Shown here piece after piece: positions 39,269-48,836 of a DNA stretch of 64,000 nt; the first letter of the stretch is position 1, and each line of letters opens with the position of its first letter. Source of the stretch: Methylomonas rosea (lineage in GTDB: Bacteria; Pseudomonadota; Gammaproteobacteria; Methylococcales; Methylomonadaceae); NCBI RefSeq assembly GCF_024505055.1, contig NZ_JANIBL010000005.1, positions 40,528-104,527 of the forward strand, in the 5' to 3' direction. The notes beneath the pieces were generated by a model. The model was not told where the DNA came from. It ran no database searches and saw only the letters and a program-made list of their open reading frames with translations. A program made the translations under genes and the position numbers.

Positions 39269-42200
39269 TCATTGGGCTTCGAGTAAATACGTCAGCCAGA
39301 GTGAGGACAGTTTTTCCTGTACCGTGTTTTGCCGCAGACGGGCAGCCAGATTTGGGAAATCCACATAGTCCAGCGCCTGATCCTGGTTGTAACAGGAGTA
39401 CATAAAGCTCTCTTCGCCGCTTTCCGGATCCACGTGTTTGCATAAGCATTGGGCGCAGACGCCTTTCATCATGCATTGCATCGGCGAGTTGATCGAGCCG
39501 ACCGCTTCGTGGCCTTCCTTCAAGTACGGTTTCAAGGCGGCAAAACGTGCTGCTTTTACGGCTGCCATCATCCGGTCGGAACCGATCACGATCAGGTGAT
39601 CGACGTCTTGCAGGCGCAAGCTGGTTTCGCCCAATTTTCCGGTGGCATAGGACACCATGGCTTCGACGATATTGCCGACGAAGGTTTTATCCTGCGGCCG
39701 GGTGACAGGAATAGCGTCGTTACCGGGTCTGTCATCGACAGCCCAAACGATCACGTCGGACGCTTCTTCGATTTCCGGCACCTTGAACAAGTCTTCGCTG
39801 TTACGGTAACCGGCGAAGTACAGCACCTTGTTCCCGGCATTGCGCATGGCTTTACCGATTGAGAACAATACCGCGTTACCCAAACCGCCGCCCAACAGCA
39901 AAACGGTTTTGCCGGTTGGAATTTCGGTCGGCGCACCGGTAACCCCCATTAATACCAGCGGATCGCCCACTTTCCAGGTCGCGCACAAACGGCTGGAGCT
40001 ACCCATTTCCAGAGCAATCAAGGACACCAGGCCTTTTTCTTTGTCTACCCAGGCGCCGGTCAGCGCCAGGCCCTCGGCGGCCAATGTAGTACCTTCCACT
40101 ACGGGAGCCAGTGACTCGTAGTTTTGCACGCGGTAAAACTGGCCTGGTTCGAAATGTTTCGCGGCAGCCGGTGCTTTGATGACCACTTCGATGATGGTTG
40201 GCGTCAGACGATTCACTTCAACGACATGCGCCAGGAAAGTCGCATCCAGTTTGTTTTGCAAATCGCGCAACTGTGCATCGCGTTGCGGCTGTTGCGCAGC
40301 GTCCAAGCCAGCCAGTTCGTTGGCGAATAACTTAACAATGTACGGATAACCGTCTTTCGCGCTGGCCATCGCTTTCACCACGTTGCCGGCGTAAACCGGG
40401 TGGTTGTCGCCGTAAAATGTAATGTAACGACCGTTGCTGTGGTAAGAGGTAAATGGCGCCGGTTTGCCGACTTTGACTTGCGTTTCGTCAGTGCTTGCAA
40501 CCAACTCTGCTTGGCCTTGCAACCATTCCGGCTCGTGGCGTTTGTAGAATTTCCGATCCATCACAAAGGTGCCGGGATGTTCGGATTGATAGATGGTATT
40601 CGGTGCGGTGCCGGCGGCGATGAACAGGCCGCGCAGTTTCACTTCAACTTCATCGGTTTTGCGCCATTTGCCGTCCTCTTCGGCCAGTTTCTCAAAGCGT
40701 ACGGCTTGCAAATGGCCGTATTGATCTTCTATGGCTTCCAGAGGGCTCATGCCCTCGGCCAGGTAAATACCTTCCGACAGTGCTTCGCGGATCTCTTCGT
40801 GATTCTGCCGATAAGCCGGTGAATCCTTGATGCCTTTACGATAGAACAGCGTCACGCCGCCCCATTGTTTCAAGAATGGTAAAAAGTTAGGCATTTCGCC
40901 AACGGCAGCGGCGCGTTCCCGCTCCTGCTCGATCACGCGGCCATGCGCCAGGAACTCTTCCAGAATTTCCAGTTCTTCGCCGTCGTACCGGCTGCGCACT
41001 GCTGCTTCACCGTACTTGGCGACTAATTTGTCGTAGCGATGCAAAATCTTGCTGACTTGCACGGGGTAGTAGGCCAGCAGCTCGGTGGTGGTGTCGATAG
41101 CGGTCAAGCCGCCGCCGATGACGCCGGCTGGCAAGCGCACTTGCAAATTAGCCAGCGAGGATTCTTTGGCCGCACCGGTCAATTGCAGACCCATCAGAAA
41201 GTCGGATGCCTTGCGGATGCCGCGGATCAAGTTATTTTTCAGATCGATCACGGTTGGTTTGCCGGCGCCGCTGGCGATGGCGATATGATCGAAACCCATC
41301 TCCCAGGCTTCATCGATCGTGATGGTGCCGCCGAAGCGTACGCCGCCATAACACTTAAACGCACTGCGACGTAGCAAGGTTAAGTAAATGACTTTCAAAA
41401 AGTTCTTATCCCATCGCACGGTAATGCCGTATTCGGCCACGCCGCCAAAGCCCAGTAGCACGCGCTTATCCAGGTCTTCGTACAGGCTTTGGAAGTCCAT
41501 AATCGGCATCGGCAGATTATCGCGGTCGCCGGTCAGATGCAGGGGTAGCGGCTCGATTTTCAAGGCATCGATACCCACCACACCAAAGCCTTCATTTAGC
41601 AAATAATGCGACAAGGTGTAACCGGCTGGACCCATGCCCGCCACCAGCACATTTTTGCCATTGTAAGGCAACGCGGTGGCGCGCTTGATGTTCAGTGGGT
41701 TCCAGCGAGTCAACAGGCTGTAAATTTCAAAACCCCACGGCATGAACAGCACATCAGTCAACACGTTGGTTTCGATTTGCGGAATATTTACCGACTCAGT
41801 TTTTTGGTAAATACAACCGCGCATGCAGTCGTTGCATATCCGGTGGCCGGTGCCGGGGCACATCGGGTTGTCGATGATGATCATCGCCAATGCGCCGATA
41901 TTGTCGCCCTGACGTTTGACGACGTGCATTTCGGAAATTTTTTCTTCCAGCGGGCAACCTGTCATCAACGCGCTCAAATGATTGGTTTTGAACGTGCCAT
42001 CTTTTTTGTTCTTGATGCCTTTGGAGCAGGAGTCGTTATCGCGGTCGTGGCAGTAAATGCAATGATCGACTTCGTACAACACCTGGCGTTGTTTGAAGCG
42101 TTTGTCGGTCAAGGCAAAGCCGTCGCGGCGGCGCTGATGGTGATCGTTGCACGCCCAAACATCAAAGCCGTTTGGCGACACGGTGTCGTGTTCGACCAGA

Positions 42201-42862
42201 TTGTCCAGATTGGTTTTTTCCGGAATTTTGAAGCTCACCCATTTGGCGACATAGGCTTGCAATTCAGGATCTTGCTTGGCGGCAAAACTCCAGCGGCAGA
42301 CGGTGTCGTAGGCCGCAATGTCTGCCGCGCTGGCATTTTCCTGTTGCGATGCCCGCCATAAGTCGGCGCCCAGCTGGCTCACGGCCAATTCCGGGTCGGC
42401 CTGGAATAAATCTTGTCTGTCGGTGGCTGTTAGCAGACCGGCCAATTGGCTGCGCAGTGCGCCAATATCCCAGCCTTCTATGGTTTGGCCTTTGAACAGC
42501 TTGCTTAAATTGCCGACGATTTCGGTGCGATAAACAAATATCGCGTCGAATTCGCCGCGAATAGTGCCGATTTGTTGGTCGCGGACATCGCTGACATTGA
42601 ACAAACGCGCGACGAAGGTCCCGACCAGCGGTGCCATCTTTACCAATAACTCGGAAATGTCCTCCGGCTTCATGCCTTCGCCGCCACAGGCGCGGTAAGC
42701 GGTAATTTCCGCAAACAAGGCTGCATCGTGTTGCTGTACCGACTGATCGAATACTGTCAACAAATCAGACAGACGTTTGGCATCGTATAAGTCTTTATAT
42801 TCAAAGCCGGGGATGCCGAGGGTGAGTTGGGTAAGGTCGCGAGTATTAAGCTTTTGTGTCAT
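39269..42862 (-). CDS. Giant iron-sulfur flavoprotein: GltD/NfnB-like plus PyrK/NfnA-like fusion
   Basis: 1197 residues. About 250 N-terminal residues are unassigned. Residues 268-355 carry clustered cysteines (CIYCHDRDNDSC, TGCPLEEKI, MCPGTGHRICNDCMRGC) like the [4Fe-4S] region of glutamate-synthase small subunits. GMGPAG (about 410) binds FAD and GVIGGG (about 590) a pyridine nucleotide. From about 900 a ferredoxin-reductase-type domain follows (EPGQFYRVQNYE, LLLGGGLGNAV), ending with CMMKGVCAQCLC and a distant Cys, a PyrK-like [2Fe-2S] site with one extra residue. These are the parts of NfnAB joined in one chain. Roles in NADPH/NADH/ferredoxin exchange are plausible; bifurcation is inference. 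ATG 42862. Confidence 0.85.
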   Translation of the reverse strand: MTQKLNTRDLTQLTLGIPGFEYKDLYDAKRLSDLLTVFDQSVQQHDAALFAEITAYRACGGEGMKPEDISELLVKMAPLVGTFVARLFNVSDVRDQQIGTIRGEFDAIFVYRTEIVGNLSKLFKGQTIEGWDIGALRSQLAGLLTATDRQDLFQADPELAVSQLGADLWRASQQENASAADIAAYDTVCRWSFAAKQDPELQAYVAKWVSFKIPEKTNLDNLVEHDTVSPNGFDVWACNDHHQRRRDGFALTDKRFKQRQVLYEVDHCIYCHDRDNDSCSKGIKNKKDGTFKTNHLSALMTGCPLEEKISEMHVVKRQGDNIGALAMIIIDNPMCPGTGHRICNDCMRGCIYQKTESVNIPQIETNVLTDVLFMPWGFEIYSLLTRWNPLNIKRATALPYNGKNVLVAGMGPAGYTLSHYLLNEGFGVVGIDALKIEPLPLHLTGDRDNLPMPIMDFQSLYEDLDKRVLLGFGGVAEYGITVRWDKNFLKVIYLTLLRRSAFKCYGGVRFGGTITIDEAWEMGFDHIAIASGAGKPTVIDLKNNLIRGIRKASDFLMGLQLTGAAKESSLANLQVRLPAGVIGGGLTAIDTTTELLAYYPVQVSKILHRYDKLVAKYGEAAVRSRYDGEELEILEEFLAHGRVIEQERERAAAVGEMPNFLPFLKQWGGVTLFYRKGIKDSPAYRQNHEEIREALSEGIYLAEGMSPLEAIEDQYGHLQAVRFEKLAEEDGKWRKTDEVEVKLRGLFIAAGTAPNTIYQSEHPGTFVMDRKFYKRHEPEWLQGQAELVASTDETQVKVGKPAPFTSYHSNGRYITFYGDNHPVYAGNVVKAMASAKDGYPYIVKLFANELAGLDAAQQPQRDAQLRDLQNKLDATFLAHVVEVNRLTPTIIEVVIKAPAAAKHFEPGQFYRVQNYESLAPVVEGTTLAAEGLALTGAWVDKEKGLVSLIALEMGSSSRLCATWKVGDPLVLMGVTGAPTEIPTGKTVLLLGGGLGNAVLFSIGKAMRNAGNKVLYFAGYRNSEDLFKVPEIEEASDVIVWAVDDRPGNDAIPVTRPQDKTFVGNIVEAMVSYATGKLGETSLRLQDVDHLIVIGSDRMMAAVKAARFAALKPYLKEGHEAVGSINSPMQCMMKGVCAQCLCKHVDPESGEESFMYSCYNQDQALDYVDFPNLAARLRQNTVQEKLSSLWLTYLLEAQ

Positions 42863-42910
42863 CAAGTTATTCCGTGAGCGTTCGCTTGAAGTGATAAATG
42901 AAAATTCGGT

Positions 42911-43840
42911 TTAAGGCATGTCGTCGACGACGCTGTCCTTGGCGGGCGGCATCAGGTCGTCGCGGCTCAAGCCCAGGCTCAGCGCGAGTGAGCTGGCGAT
43001 GTAAATTGACGAGTAGGTGCCTTTAACGACGCCGATCAGCATCGCAATGGCAAAGCCGTGGATGGTTTTACCACCGAGGAAGGCCAGGGCCAACAGCGTT
43101 AAAAATACGGTCAATGAGGTCAGGATCGTCCGGCTCAGGGTGTCGTTCAACGCGGTGTTGACGATTTCGTTAATAGATTCCTTGATACGGCTGGTGCGGA
43201 CTGTTTCGCGAATCCGGTCGTAGACCACGATGGTGTCGTTGATGGAATAACCGATCAAGGCCAAAATCGCCGATAACACGGTCATGTCGAATTCCCAGCC
43301 AAATACCGAGAAAAACCCCATCGTGATGATGCTGTCGTGGAATAAAGCGGCGATGGCGCTCAACGATAATTTCCACTCAAAGCGAATGCTGACGTAAACC
43401 ATGATGCCAACAAAGGCGAAGAACAGTGCCAGACCGCCATCGTTGACCAAGTCATCACCCACTTGCGGGCCGACGAATTCGACGCGGCGTAGCTCGCCCG
43501 GTTGGCTTTGGCTGCTGTTGGCGACGCTTAGCACTTTTTCGCTAAGTTCTTTTTGGCTGATGTTTTCTACCGGCTTCAAACGAATTAACACGTCGGCCGC
43601 GCTGCCGAAATGTTGCAGATTGGCATCGGCAAAGCCCTGTTGTTCCAGCGTACTACGCATCTTGTCCAGATCCGCCGCTTGGTTGTAATGCAATTCGTAG
43701 AGGCTGCCGCCGGTAAAGTCTATGCCCAGATCCAGACCCTTGACGAAAAACGAAACAATGGAAATTAATAGCAGGGTGCCGGAAAAATAAAAGGCCAGTT
43801 TTCTTTTGCTAAGAAAATCAATATGTGTAGCGGAAGTCAT
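42911..43840 (-). CDS. secF: Protein-export membrane protein SecF
   Basis: 309 residues, six membrane helices. GLDLGIDFTGGSLYEL is the first signature; the conserved GYSINDTIVVYDRIRE and LTSLTVFLTLLALAFLGG follow. With SecD it uses proton flow to finish translocation through SecYEG. secD, normally immediately upstream, is missing here: the upstream gene is trkH, 97 bases away. ATG 43840 follows AGGAAC. It may be a relocated secF or a second copy. It and the flavoprotein gene, 48 bases apart, may be co-transcribed. Confidence 0.95.
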   Translation of the reverse strand: MTSATHIDFLSKRKLAFYFSGTLLLISIVSFFVKGLDLGIDFTGGSLYELHYNQAADLDKMRSTLEQQGFADANLQHFGSAADVLIRLKPVENISQKELSEKVLSVANSSQSQPGELRRVEFVGPQVGDDLVNDGGLALFFAFVGIMVYVSIRFEWKLSLSAIAALFHDSIITMGFFSVFGWEFDMTVLSAILALIGYSINDTIVVYDRIRETVRTSRIKESINEIVNTALNDTLSRTILTSLTVFLTLLALAFLGGKTIHGFAIAMLIGVVKGTYSSIYIASSLALSLGLSRDDLMPPAKDSVVDDMP

Positions 43841-43937
43841 GCCAATGTTCCTGATAAATGGTAAGTGTTGCGTTCCGGTCGCGCTGAATCCAAGGTGTCA
43901 AATAGAAAGCTTGCGGACGATAAGGCGGGGAATTGTA

Positions 43938-45395
43938 CTATTTTCTCCAGAAAGTGGGTGTAAAAAGCACGATCAGCGTGAATACTTCCAACCGTCCCAA
44001 TAGCATGGCGACAGAACAAATCCAGGTTTGAAAATCGCTGAGGCTTTGGTAATTGCCGGCAGGTCCGACTTGATTCAATCCGGGGCCGGCATTATTGATG
44101 CATGCAATCACTGCGCTTAAGGCGGAGATTGGATCCAAGCCAGAGAAAATCAAGGAAAAGGTCAGCACCACGATGGAAATGAAGTACAGGAAAATAAACG
44201 CCAGGACCGCGAAAATGATTTTGTTGGCGATGGGGGTGTTGCCGATCCGAATTGGGTTGACCGCGCGCGGATGCAGCAGGCTGAACATTTCCCGGCCTGC
44301 TTGTTTCCATAGCAATAAAGTACGGAACATTTTGATGCCGCCGCCGGTGGAGCCGGTGCAGACGGTAATGCAGCTCAGATATAGCATCCACCACGGCACA
44401 AACGGCGGCCATTTGTCGAAATCCGCGCTCATGAAGCCGCAGTCGGTGGCTATCGATACCAGGTTGAAAGTCACATGGCGCAAGCTGGTAAAGAAGTCCG
44501 GGTAGGTATCGAAATGCCATAGATAGCCGCTGCAAAGCAAAATGCTGCCGGCTACGACACCCAGCATCGGTATTGCTTCCGGGTCCGATAGATAGGGTTT
44601 CAGGCTGCGATGATGCAGTACCGTGTAGTGCGTGGCGAAATTCATCGCCGCGATCAACATGAAAATAGTCAGTACCAATTCAATGGCTGGCGAATCATAA
44701 AAGCTGATGCTGGCGTCGTGCGTCGAAAATCCACCCAAGCCCAGCGTGGCAAAGGAGTGGCAAATGGCATCGAACCAACCCATGCCGGCCAAATTTAATG
44801 CCAGGATACAGGCTAACGTGGCGCCGGCGTAGACCAGCCAGAGCAAGCGGGCGGTTTCGGCGATGCGCGGGGTGATCTTGCTGTCCTTAACCGGGCCGGC
44901 GATTTCAGCTTTGTACAACTGCATCCCCCCGACGCCCAGCAAAGGCAGAATCGCCACTGCCAGGACGATGATCCCCAGTCCGCCTATCCAGTTCAGCTCG
45001 TGTCGCCAGAGGTTGAGTGACGGCGCCAAATTGTCCAGACCGACCAATACAGTGGCGCCGGTGGTGGTAAATCCGGAGACGCATTCGAAAAAAGCGTCCG
45101 TGAAACTCAGGCCGGGTATACCCCACATCAACGGCAGTGTGGCCGCTGAAGACATCAAGATCCAGAACGAGGCGACCAACAAATAGCCGTCCCGCGTTTT
45201 TACATCGCCGCGAAAGCGCATGGTTAAGCCGGATAGCAGGCTGCCGACCCCAATATTCAAGGACATGCCGTTTAAGAAGTGATCGACCATGCCATCCTCA
45301 AAATACAGCGAAGTGGCTATCGGTAACGCATAGGTGACGCCGAAGACCATTAAGATCAGGCCGAGTACAAACCCTAAAGTGCAAAAACGTTGCAT
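43938..45395 (-). CDS. trkH: Trk-type potassium uptake protein TrkH
   Basis: 485 residues. Four pore-loop repeats are visible, including SGFTTTGATVL, LGLGGFSTHDAS, TDCGFMSADF and NNAGPGLNQVGP, each with the selectivity-filter Gly, plus GSTGGGIKMFR. TrkH is the membrane channel that works with the nucleotide-binding protein TrkA, not encoded here. ATG 45395 is preceded by CAGGG. Oddly it stands right upstream of secF. The sequence looks complete. Confidence 0.95.
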   Translation of the reverse strand: MQRFCTLGFVLGLILMVFGVTYALPIATSLYFEDGMVDHFLNGMSLNIGVGSLLSGLTMRFRGDVKTRDGYLLVASFWILMSSAATLPLMWGIPGLSFTDAFFECVSGFTTTGATVLVGLDNLAPSLNLWRHELNWIGGLGIIVLAVAILPLLGVGGMQLYKAEIAGPVKDSKITPRIAETARLLWLVYAGATLACILALNLAGMGWFDAICHSFATLGLGGFSTHDASISFYDSPAIELVLTIFMLIAAMNFATHYTVLHHRSLKPYLSDPEAIPMLGVVAGSILLCSGYLWHFDTYPDFFTSLRHVTFNLVSIATDCGFMSADFDKWPPFVPWWMLYLSCITVCTGSTGGGIKMFRTLLLWKQAGREMFSLLHPRAVNPIRIGNTPIANKIIFAVLAFIFLYFISIVVLTFSLIFSGLDPISALSAVIACINNAGPGLNQVGPAGNYQSLSDFQTWICSVAMLLGRLEVFTLIVLFTPTFWRK

Positions 45396-45673
45396 AGTGC
45401 CCTGATTAAAACCGAAAAGGTTTTGCCGTGTTGTTATAGATCGCCGGTCTCGAACGCGCTAAACAGCCGAGCGCGTCGCAGCCGGCAATTGTAACAAACA
45501 ATCGCCGAAATGGGCCTGTCACATAAGCTTAAACAAAGCTTCATATTGTTGTCACAAAGCAGCTCTAAGCTGGCCTCGTTATCAGGGATAAACGTGAAAC
45601 GGAAAATCGACGATTTCCAACTGCTGCATGAAGGTCGCGGTCGACGCGTGCGGCAAACAACGAGGAGCAGACC

Positions 45674-46195
45674 ATGAAGCTGATTTACTCTATTCATAAG
45701 TACGACGTGACGATGTTTACCTGGCTAAACGGCGTTGCCATTCATGCCTATCTAGTGCGCTTTTGCCGCATGATTTCCCGAACCGCCGACGGTTTTTTGT
45801 ACGTCATTCTCGCGGCCTGGCTCTATTGGGATCAAGGGATCAACGATGCGTTGTTGCGGGCCATGATCTTGGCGTTTTTGATCGAAAGACCGGTTTATAC
45901 GCTGCTGAAAAAAGGCTTTAAGCGCAACCGCCCGCAGCAAGCGTTGGCGGATTTTAAGAGCGTAATTACCCCATCGGACCAATTCAGTTTTCCCTCCGGA
46001 CATACCTCAGCGGCATTCATGGTAGCCACCTTGCTGGGCTATTTCGCGCCGTCGTTGATGCCGGCGCTTTATGTTTGGGCGGCGCTGGTCGGCTTTTCCA
46101 GAGTGGTTTTGGGCGTGCATTTTCCCACCGATACGCTGATGGGCGTGGTCTTGGGTGTTAGTACAGCAATTTTTAGTCTCGATTACATTTTATGA
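45674..46195 (+). CDS. PAP2 family phosphatase, membrane-bound
   Basis: 173 residues. All three phosphatase motifs are visible: KKGFKRNRP (KxxxxxxRP), FPSGHTSA (PSGH) and SRVVLGVHFPTD (SRxxxxxHxxxD). About five membrane helices. Such enzymes dephosphorylate undecaprenyl pyrophosphate, phosphatidylglycerol phosphate or phosphatidic acid at the periplasmic face. GAGGAG precedes ATG 45674. The stop overlaps the glycosyltransferase start (ATGA), so a joint role in glycolipid or polyprenyl-linked glycan metabolism is likely. Confidence 0.92.
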   Translation: MKLIYSIHKYDVTMFTWLNGVAIHAYLVRFCRMISRTADGFLYVILAAWLYWDQGINDALLRAMILAFLIERPVYTLLKKGFKRNRPQQALADFKSVITPSDQFSFPSGHTSAAFMVATLLGYFAPSLMPALYVWAALVGFSRVVLGVHFPTDTLMGVVLGVSTAIFSLDYIL

Positions 46196-47235
46196 TGAAA
46201 ATTTTTTACGGTGTGCAAGGCACGGGCAATGGTCACATTACCCGCGCAAGAGTGATGGCGAAAGAACTGTATGCGGCCGGTTTTGATGTCACCTTCCAAT
46301 TTACCGGCCGGCCGGCTGACAAATACTTCGATATGGAAGTGTTTAACGGCTATCAAGTCAAAACCGGTTTGACCTTTAATACCCACAACGGCCAAGTCAG
46401 TTATGTGAAAACCGCGTTGGATGCCAGCCCCATCCGTTTTGTCAGAGACATCAACAGCCTGGATTTAAGCGCTTACGATTTGGTGATCAGCGATTTCGAG
46501 CCGGTCACCGCCTGGGCCGCGAAACGGCAAAAGAAAAAAGTGCTGGGTATTGGTCATCAGTATGCATTTAGACACAAAATTCCCCGCGCCGGCGGCGATC
46601 CGATTGCCGAGCAGGTGATGAAGTATTTTGCGCCGGCCGACATCGGCATCGGTTTGCACTGGCATCATTTCGGTCAGCCGATCTTGCCGCCAATCATCGA
46701 AACGCCGGCGTTTCCGCAAAATAGCCAAGCCAATAAGATTGTGGTGTATTTGCCCTTCGAAGACCCGCAAGCGGTGGTTAAACTGTTGTGTCCGTTCGAA
46801 AACTTCGAATTTCATGTTTATTCGCCGGAACCGGCGGTGTCGAAATATCCGCATATCGTCTGTAAGCAACTGTCCAGAGCAGGCTTTCAGCGCGACTTAT
46901 ATGATTGCGCAGGCATCATCAGCAATGCCGGGTTCGAATTGGCCAGCGAGTCCTTGCAATTGGGCAAGAAGATACTCGTCAAGCCTCTGCACGCGCAAAT
47001 GGAGCAGATTTCCAACGCCGAGGCTTTAAAGCAATTGGGCTACGGTCACACGATGTTCGATCTGGATGACGCGGTGATCGAGGACTGGCTGCACAATCCG
47101 CATGCGGTGCATGTTACCTATCCCAATATCGCTAAAGTTATCGTGCAATGGCTCAAGGATGGCATGCCGGAGATGGACGCGGAATTCACCGAGCGGGTTT
47201 GGGAGTCGGTCCAGGTGTTGCCGATAAAATACTAA
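46192..47235 (+). CDS. MJ1255/VC2487-type glycosyltransferase
   Basis: 347 residues of GT-B fold. FYGVQGTGNGHITRARVMA at the N-terminus and SNAGFELASESLQLGKKIL near residue 240 mirror the MurG/MGDG-synthase style and the uncharacterised family TIGR00661, as I recall it. It would transfer a sugar from a nucleotide sugar to a membrane-bound or soluble acceptor. It overlaps the PAP2 gene by four bases, so translation is coupled. The acceptor is unknown; a glycolipid is the simplest guess from the partner. Confidence 0.85.
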   Translation: MMKIFYGVQGTGNGHITRARVMAKELYAAGFDVTFQFTGRPADKYFDMEVFNGYQVKTGLTFNTHNGQVSYVKTALDASPIRFVRDINSLDLSAYDLVISDFEPVTAWAAKRQKKKVLGIGHQYAFRHKIPRAGGDPIAEQVMKYFAPADIGIGLHWHHFGQPILPPIIETPAFPQNSQANKIVVYLPFEDPQAVVKLLCPFENFEFHVYSPEPAVSKYPHIVCKQLSRAGFQRDLYDCAGIISNAGFELASESLQLGKKILVKPLHAQMEQISNAEALKQLGYGHTMFDLDDAVIEDWLHNPHAVHVTYPNIAKVIVQWLKDGMPEMDAEFTERVWESVQVLPIKY

Positions 47236-47241
47236 GCAGGC

Positions 47242-48273
47242 TTAATCCTTATCTTCGTCGGGTATCAGCCCTTTCAATTGTTGCGATAACAGCGTTTGCG
47301 CGCCGGTAGTCACGATTTCCTCGCCAGGCTGCAAACCGCTGGCCACGAAATAGCCTTGGCTAGTGTTGCTGTATTGCCTGAGCGCCCGGCGATTGAAATG
47401 CTCCGTATCGGTTTTGATAAACACAAACGCCTGGCCCAAATGCCAGACCAAGGCCGGCTGCGGGACGGTGACGCCAGTATTGGCTTGGCCGCCCTGCGGA
47501 ATCCAGACGGTGATATGGGTGCCGAACGGCAGGCGGCAGTCTGCGCATTTGAAGAAATAACGCGGGCCTTGCGACACCGGATCGACCTGTGGTGCTGCGG
47601 AAATTAACTCGGCGGGCAAAGCGGCCTGACGCTGGCCACGCTCATGAATATGAATAATATTGACGCCCGGATCGAGCCGGCTATTGGCGGGCAGGGTAAT
47701 TTGCAGTAACTGGGCGCGATGTTCCAGCAATTGCGCGGCGTTTTTATCCTGAGCTTTGGTAAACCAGCTGCTCAAGGTGTCGCCCCAGACTAGGCGGCTA
47801 TTGGCGGCGATCAGTTGTTGCTGGTAGCTATTGGCGGCCAGATTAGCTTTGTCCGCCTGCCAGATCGCTTGCTGTTCCTGCAGGCGGCGGGTGGAAACGA
47901 TGTCTTGTTGATGCAGGTCGCGGGTGCGATTCAAGTTTTGCGCCGCCTCGCTGTAGCGGGCTTGTGCGCTGTCTTGCTGGGCGCTGGCGGCCAGGAATTG
48001 CTGGCGGATGCCCAGTAGCGGTTCCGGATTGAGCACCGTACCGTAAGCAGCAAATTCGGGCGTTTGCCTAACCGCTACGAGTGTTTGGGTTTGAATGCCG
48101 GCCAACTTTTGAGCCGCCCGGTCCAAATGTAATGCATTGGGGTCGGCATTCGGGCTGGTCTGTTTGGTTTGGGCGGTGCTTGAGGGAGGGGCGTCGTCAT
48201 CGTCCGCCAACGCGGCGGCCGGAATCAGATTAAGAACGCCCAGCCAGCCGGCGAGGAAAAGTGCTGTTCGCAT
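47242..48273 (-). CDS. Orphan membrane-fusion (HlyD/CusB-like) protein
   Basis: 343 residues with a signal peptide ending AALA, an Asp-rich mature start, a coiled-coil hairpin (about 90-160) with DLHQQDIVSTRRLQEQQA, and a C-terminal VWHLGQAFVFIKT and LQPGEEIVTTGAQTLLSQQL typical of periplasmic adaptors of RND efflux pumps. FKCADCRLPFG is an inserted CxxC pair that could bind a metal. It has no pump or outer-membrane gene beside it; the next gene upstream is gcvH in the opposite direction. The product may serve a pump encoded elsewhere. Confidence 0.8.
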   Translation of the reverse strand: MRTALFLAGWLGVLNLIPAAALADDDDAPPSSTAQTKQTSPNADPNALHLDRAAQKLAGIQTQTLVAVRQTPEFAAYGTVLNPEPLLGIRQQFLAASAQQDSAQARYSEAAQNLNRTRDLHQQDIVSTRRLQEQQAIWQADKANLAANSYQQQLIAANSRLVWGDTLSSWFTKAQDKNAAQLLEHRAQLLQITLPANSRLDPGVNIIHIHERGQRQAALPAELISAAPQVDPVSQGPRYFFKCADCRLPFGTHITVWIPQGGQANTGVTVPQPALVWHLGQAFVFIKTDTEHFNRRALRQYSNTSQGYFVASGLQPGEEIVTTGAQTLLSQQLKGLIPDEDKD

Positions 48274-48443
48274 GAATTTTATTGAATGAAGTTTGACGCC
48301 TTAATGGCCGGACTTAAGTTAGGTACTCTCCGCATGGCCTAAGATTATAAAGTTTGGGCTGGCGAGGGCTGTAATTTTTTGTTGTGTTAAAAAAATAGCC
48401 GGTTATCCTTTTGGATTACTGTTACGGCTTGAGGGAAATGCAA

Positions 48444-48827
48444 ATGAGTGAAACACCTGAAAATTTGAAATATGCCGAGACCCATGAATGGGCCAAGCTG
48501 GAAGACGGCAATGTCGTGCGCGTCGGTATCACCGACTTCGCGCAATCCGAATTGGGCGACATAGTGTTTATCGGCTTGCCCGATGTGGGCCGGGTCGTGA
48601 AAGCCGGCGAACAACTGGCAGTGGTGGAATCAGTGAAAACCGCTTCCGATCTGTTCAGTCCGGTCAGCGGCATTGTGGCTGAGGTCAACGAAGCAGTGAC
48701 TGACGAACCGGAGTTGGTTAACGACGGCGCTTATCAAATCTGGCTGTTTTGTATCAAAGCCGATAACCCAGCGGAGCTGGAACAATTAATGGATGCCGAT
48801 GCTTATCGGACCCTGATCGAGGAGTAG
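48444..48827 (+). CDS. gcvH: Glycine cleavage system H protein
   Basis: 127 residues. The lipoyl-lysine lies in VVESVKTASDLFSPVSG. It shuttles the aminomethyl group between the P, T and L proteins of glycine decarboxylase. ATG 48444 follows GAGGG; earlier in-frame starts (48438, and TTG 48411) are less well placed. gcvP and gcvT are not adjacent. dgkA follows 9 bases later and is probably co-transcribed. H proteins can also serve in lipoate transfer. Confidence 0.95.
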   Translation: MSETPENLKYAETHEWAKLEDGNVVRVGITDFAQSELGDIVFIGLPDVGRVVKAGEQLAVVESVKTASDLFSPVSGIVAEVNEAVTDEPELVNDGAYQIWLFCIKADNPAELEQLMDADAYRTLIEE

Positions 48828-48836
48828 GATTAGCCA

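Noticed and set aside
45752..46003. Minus-strand frames inside the PAP2 and glycosyltransferase genes
   Set aside because: They are shadows of genes with complete catalytic motifs and overlapping start-stop coupling.
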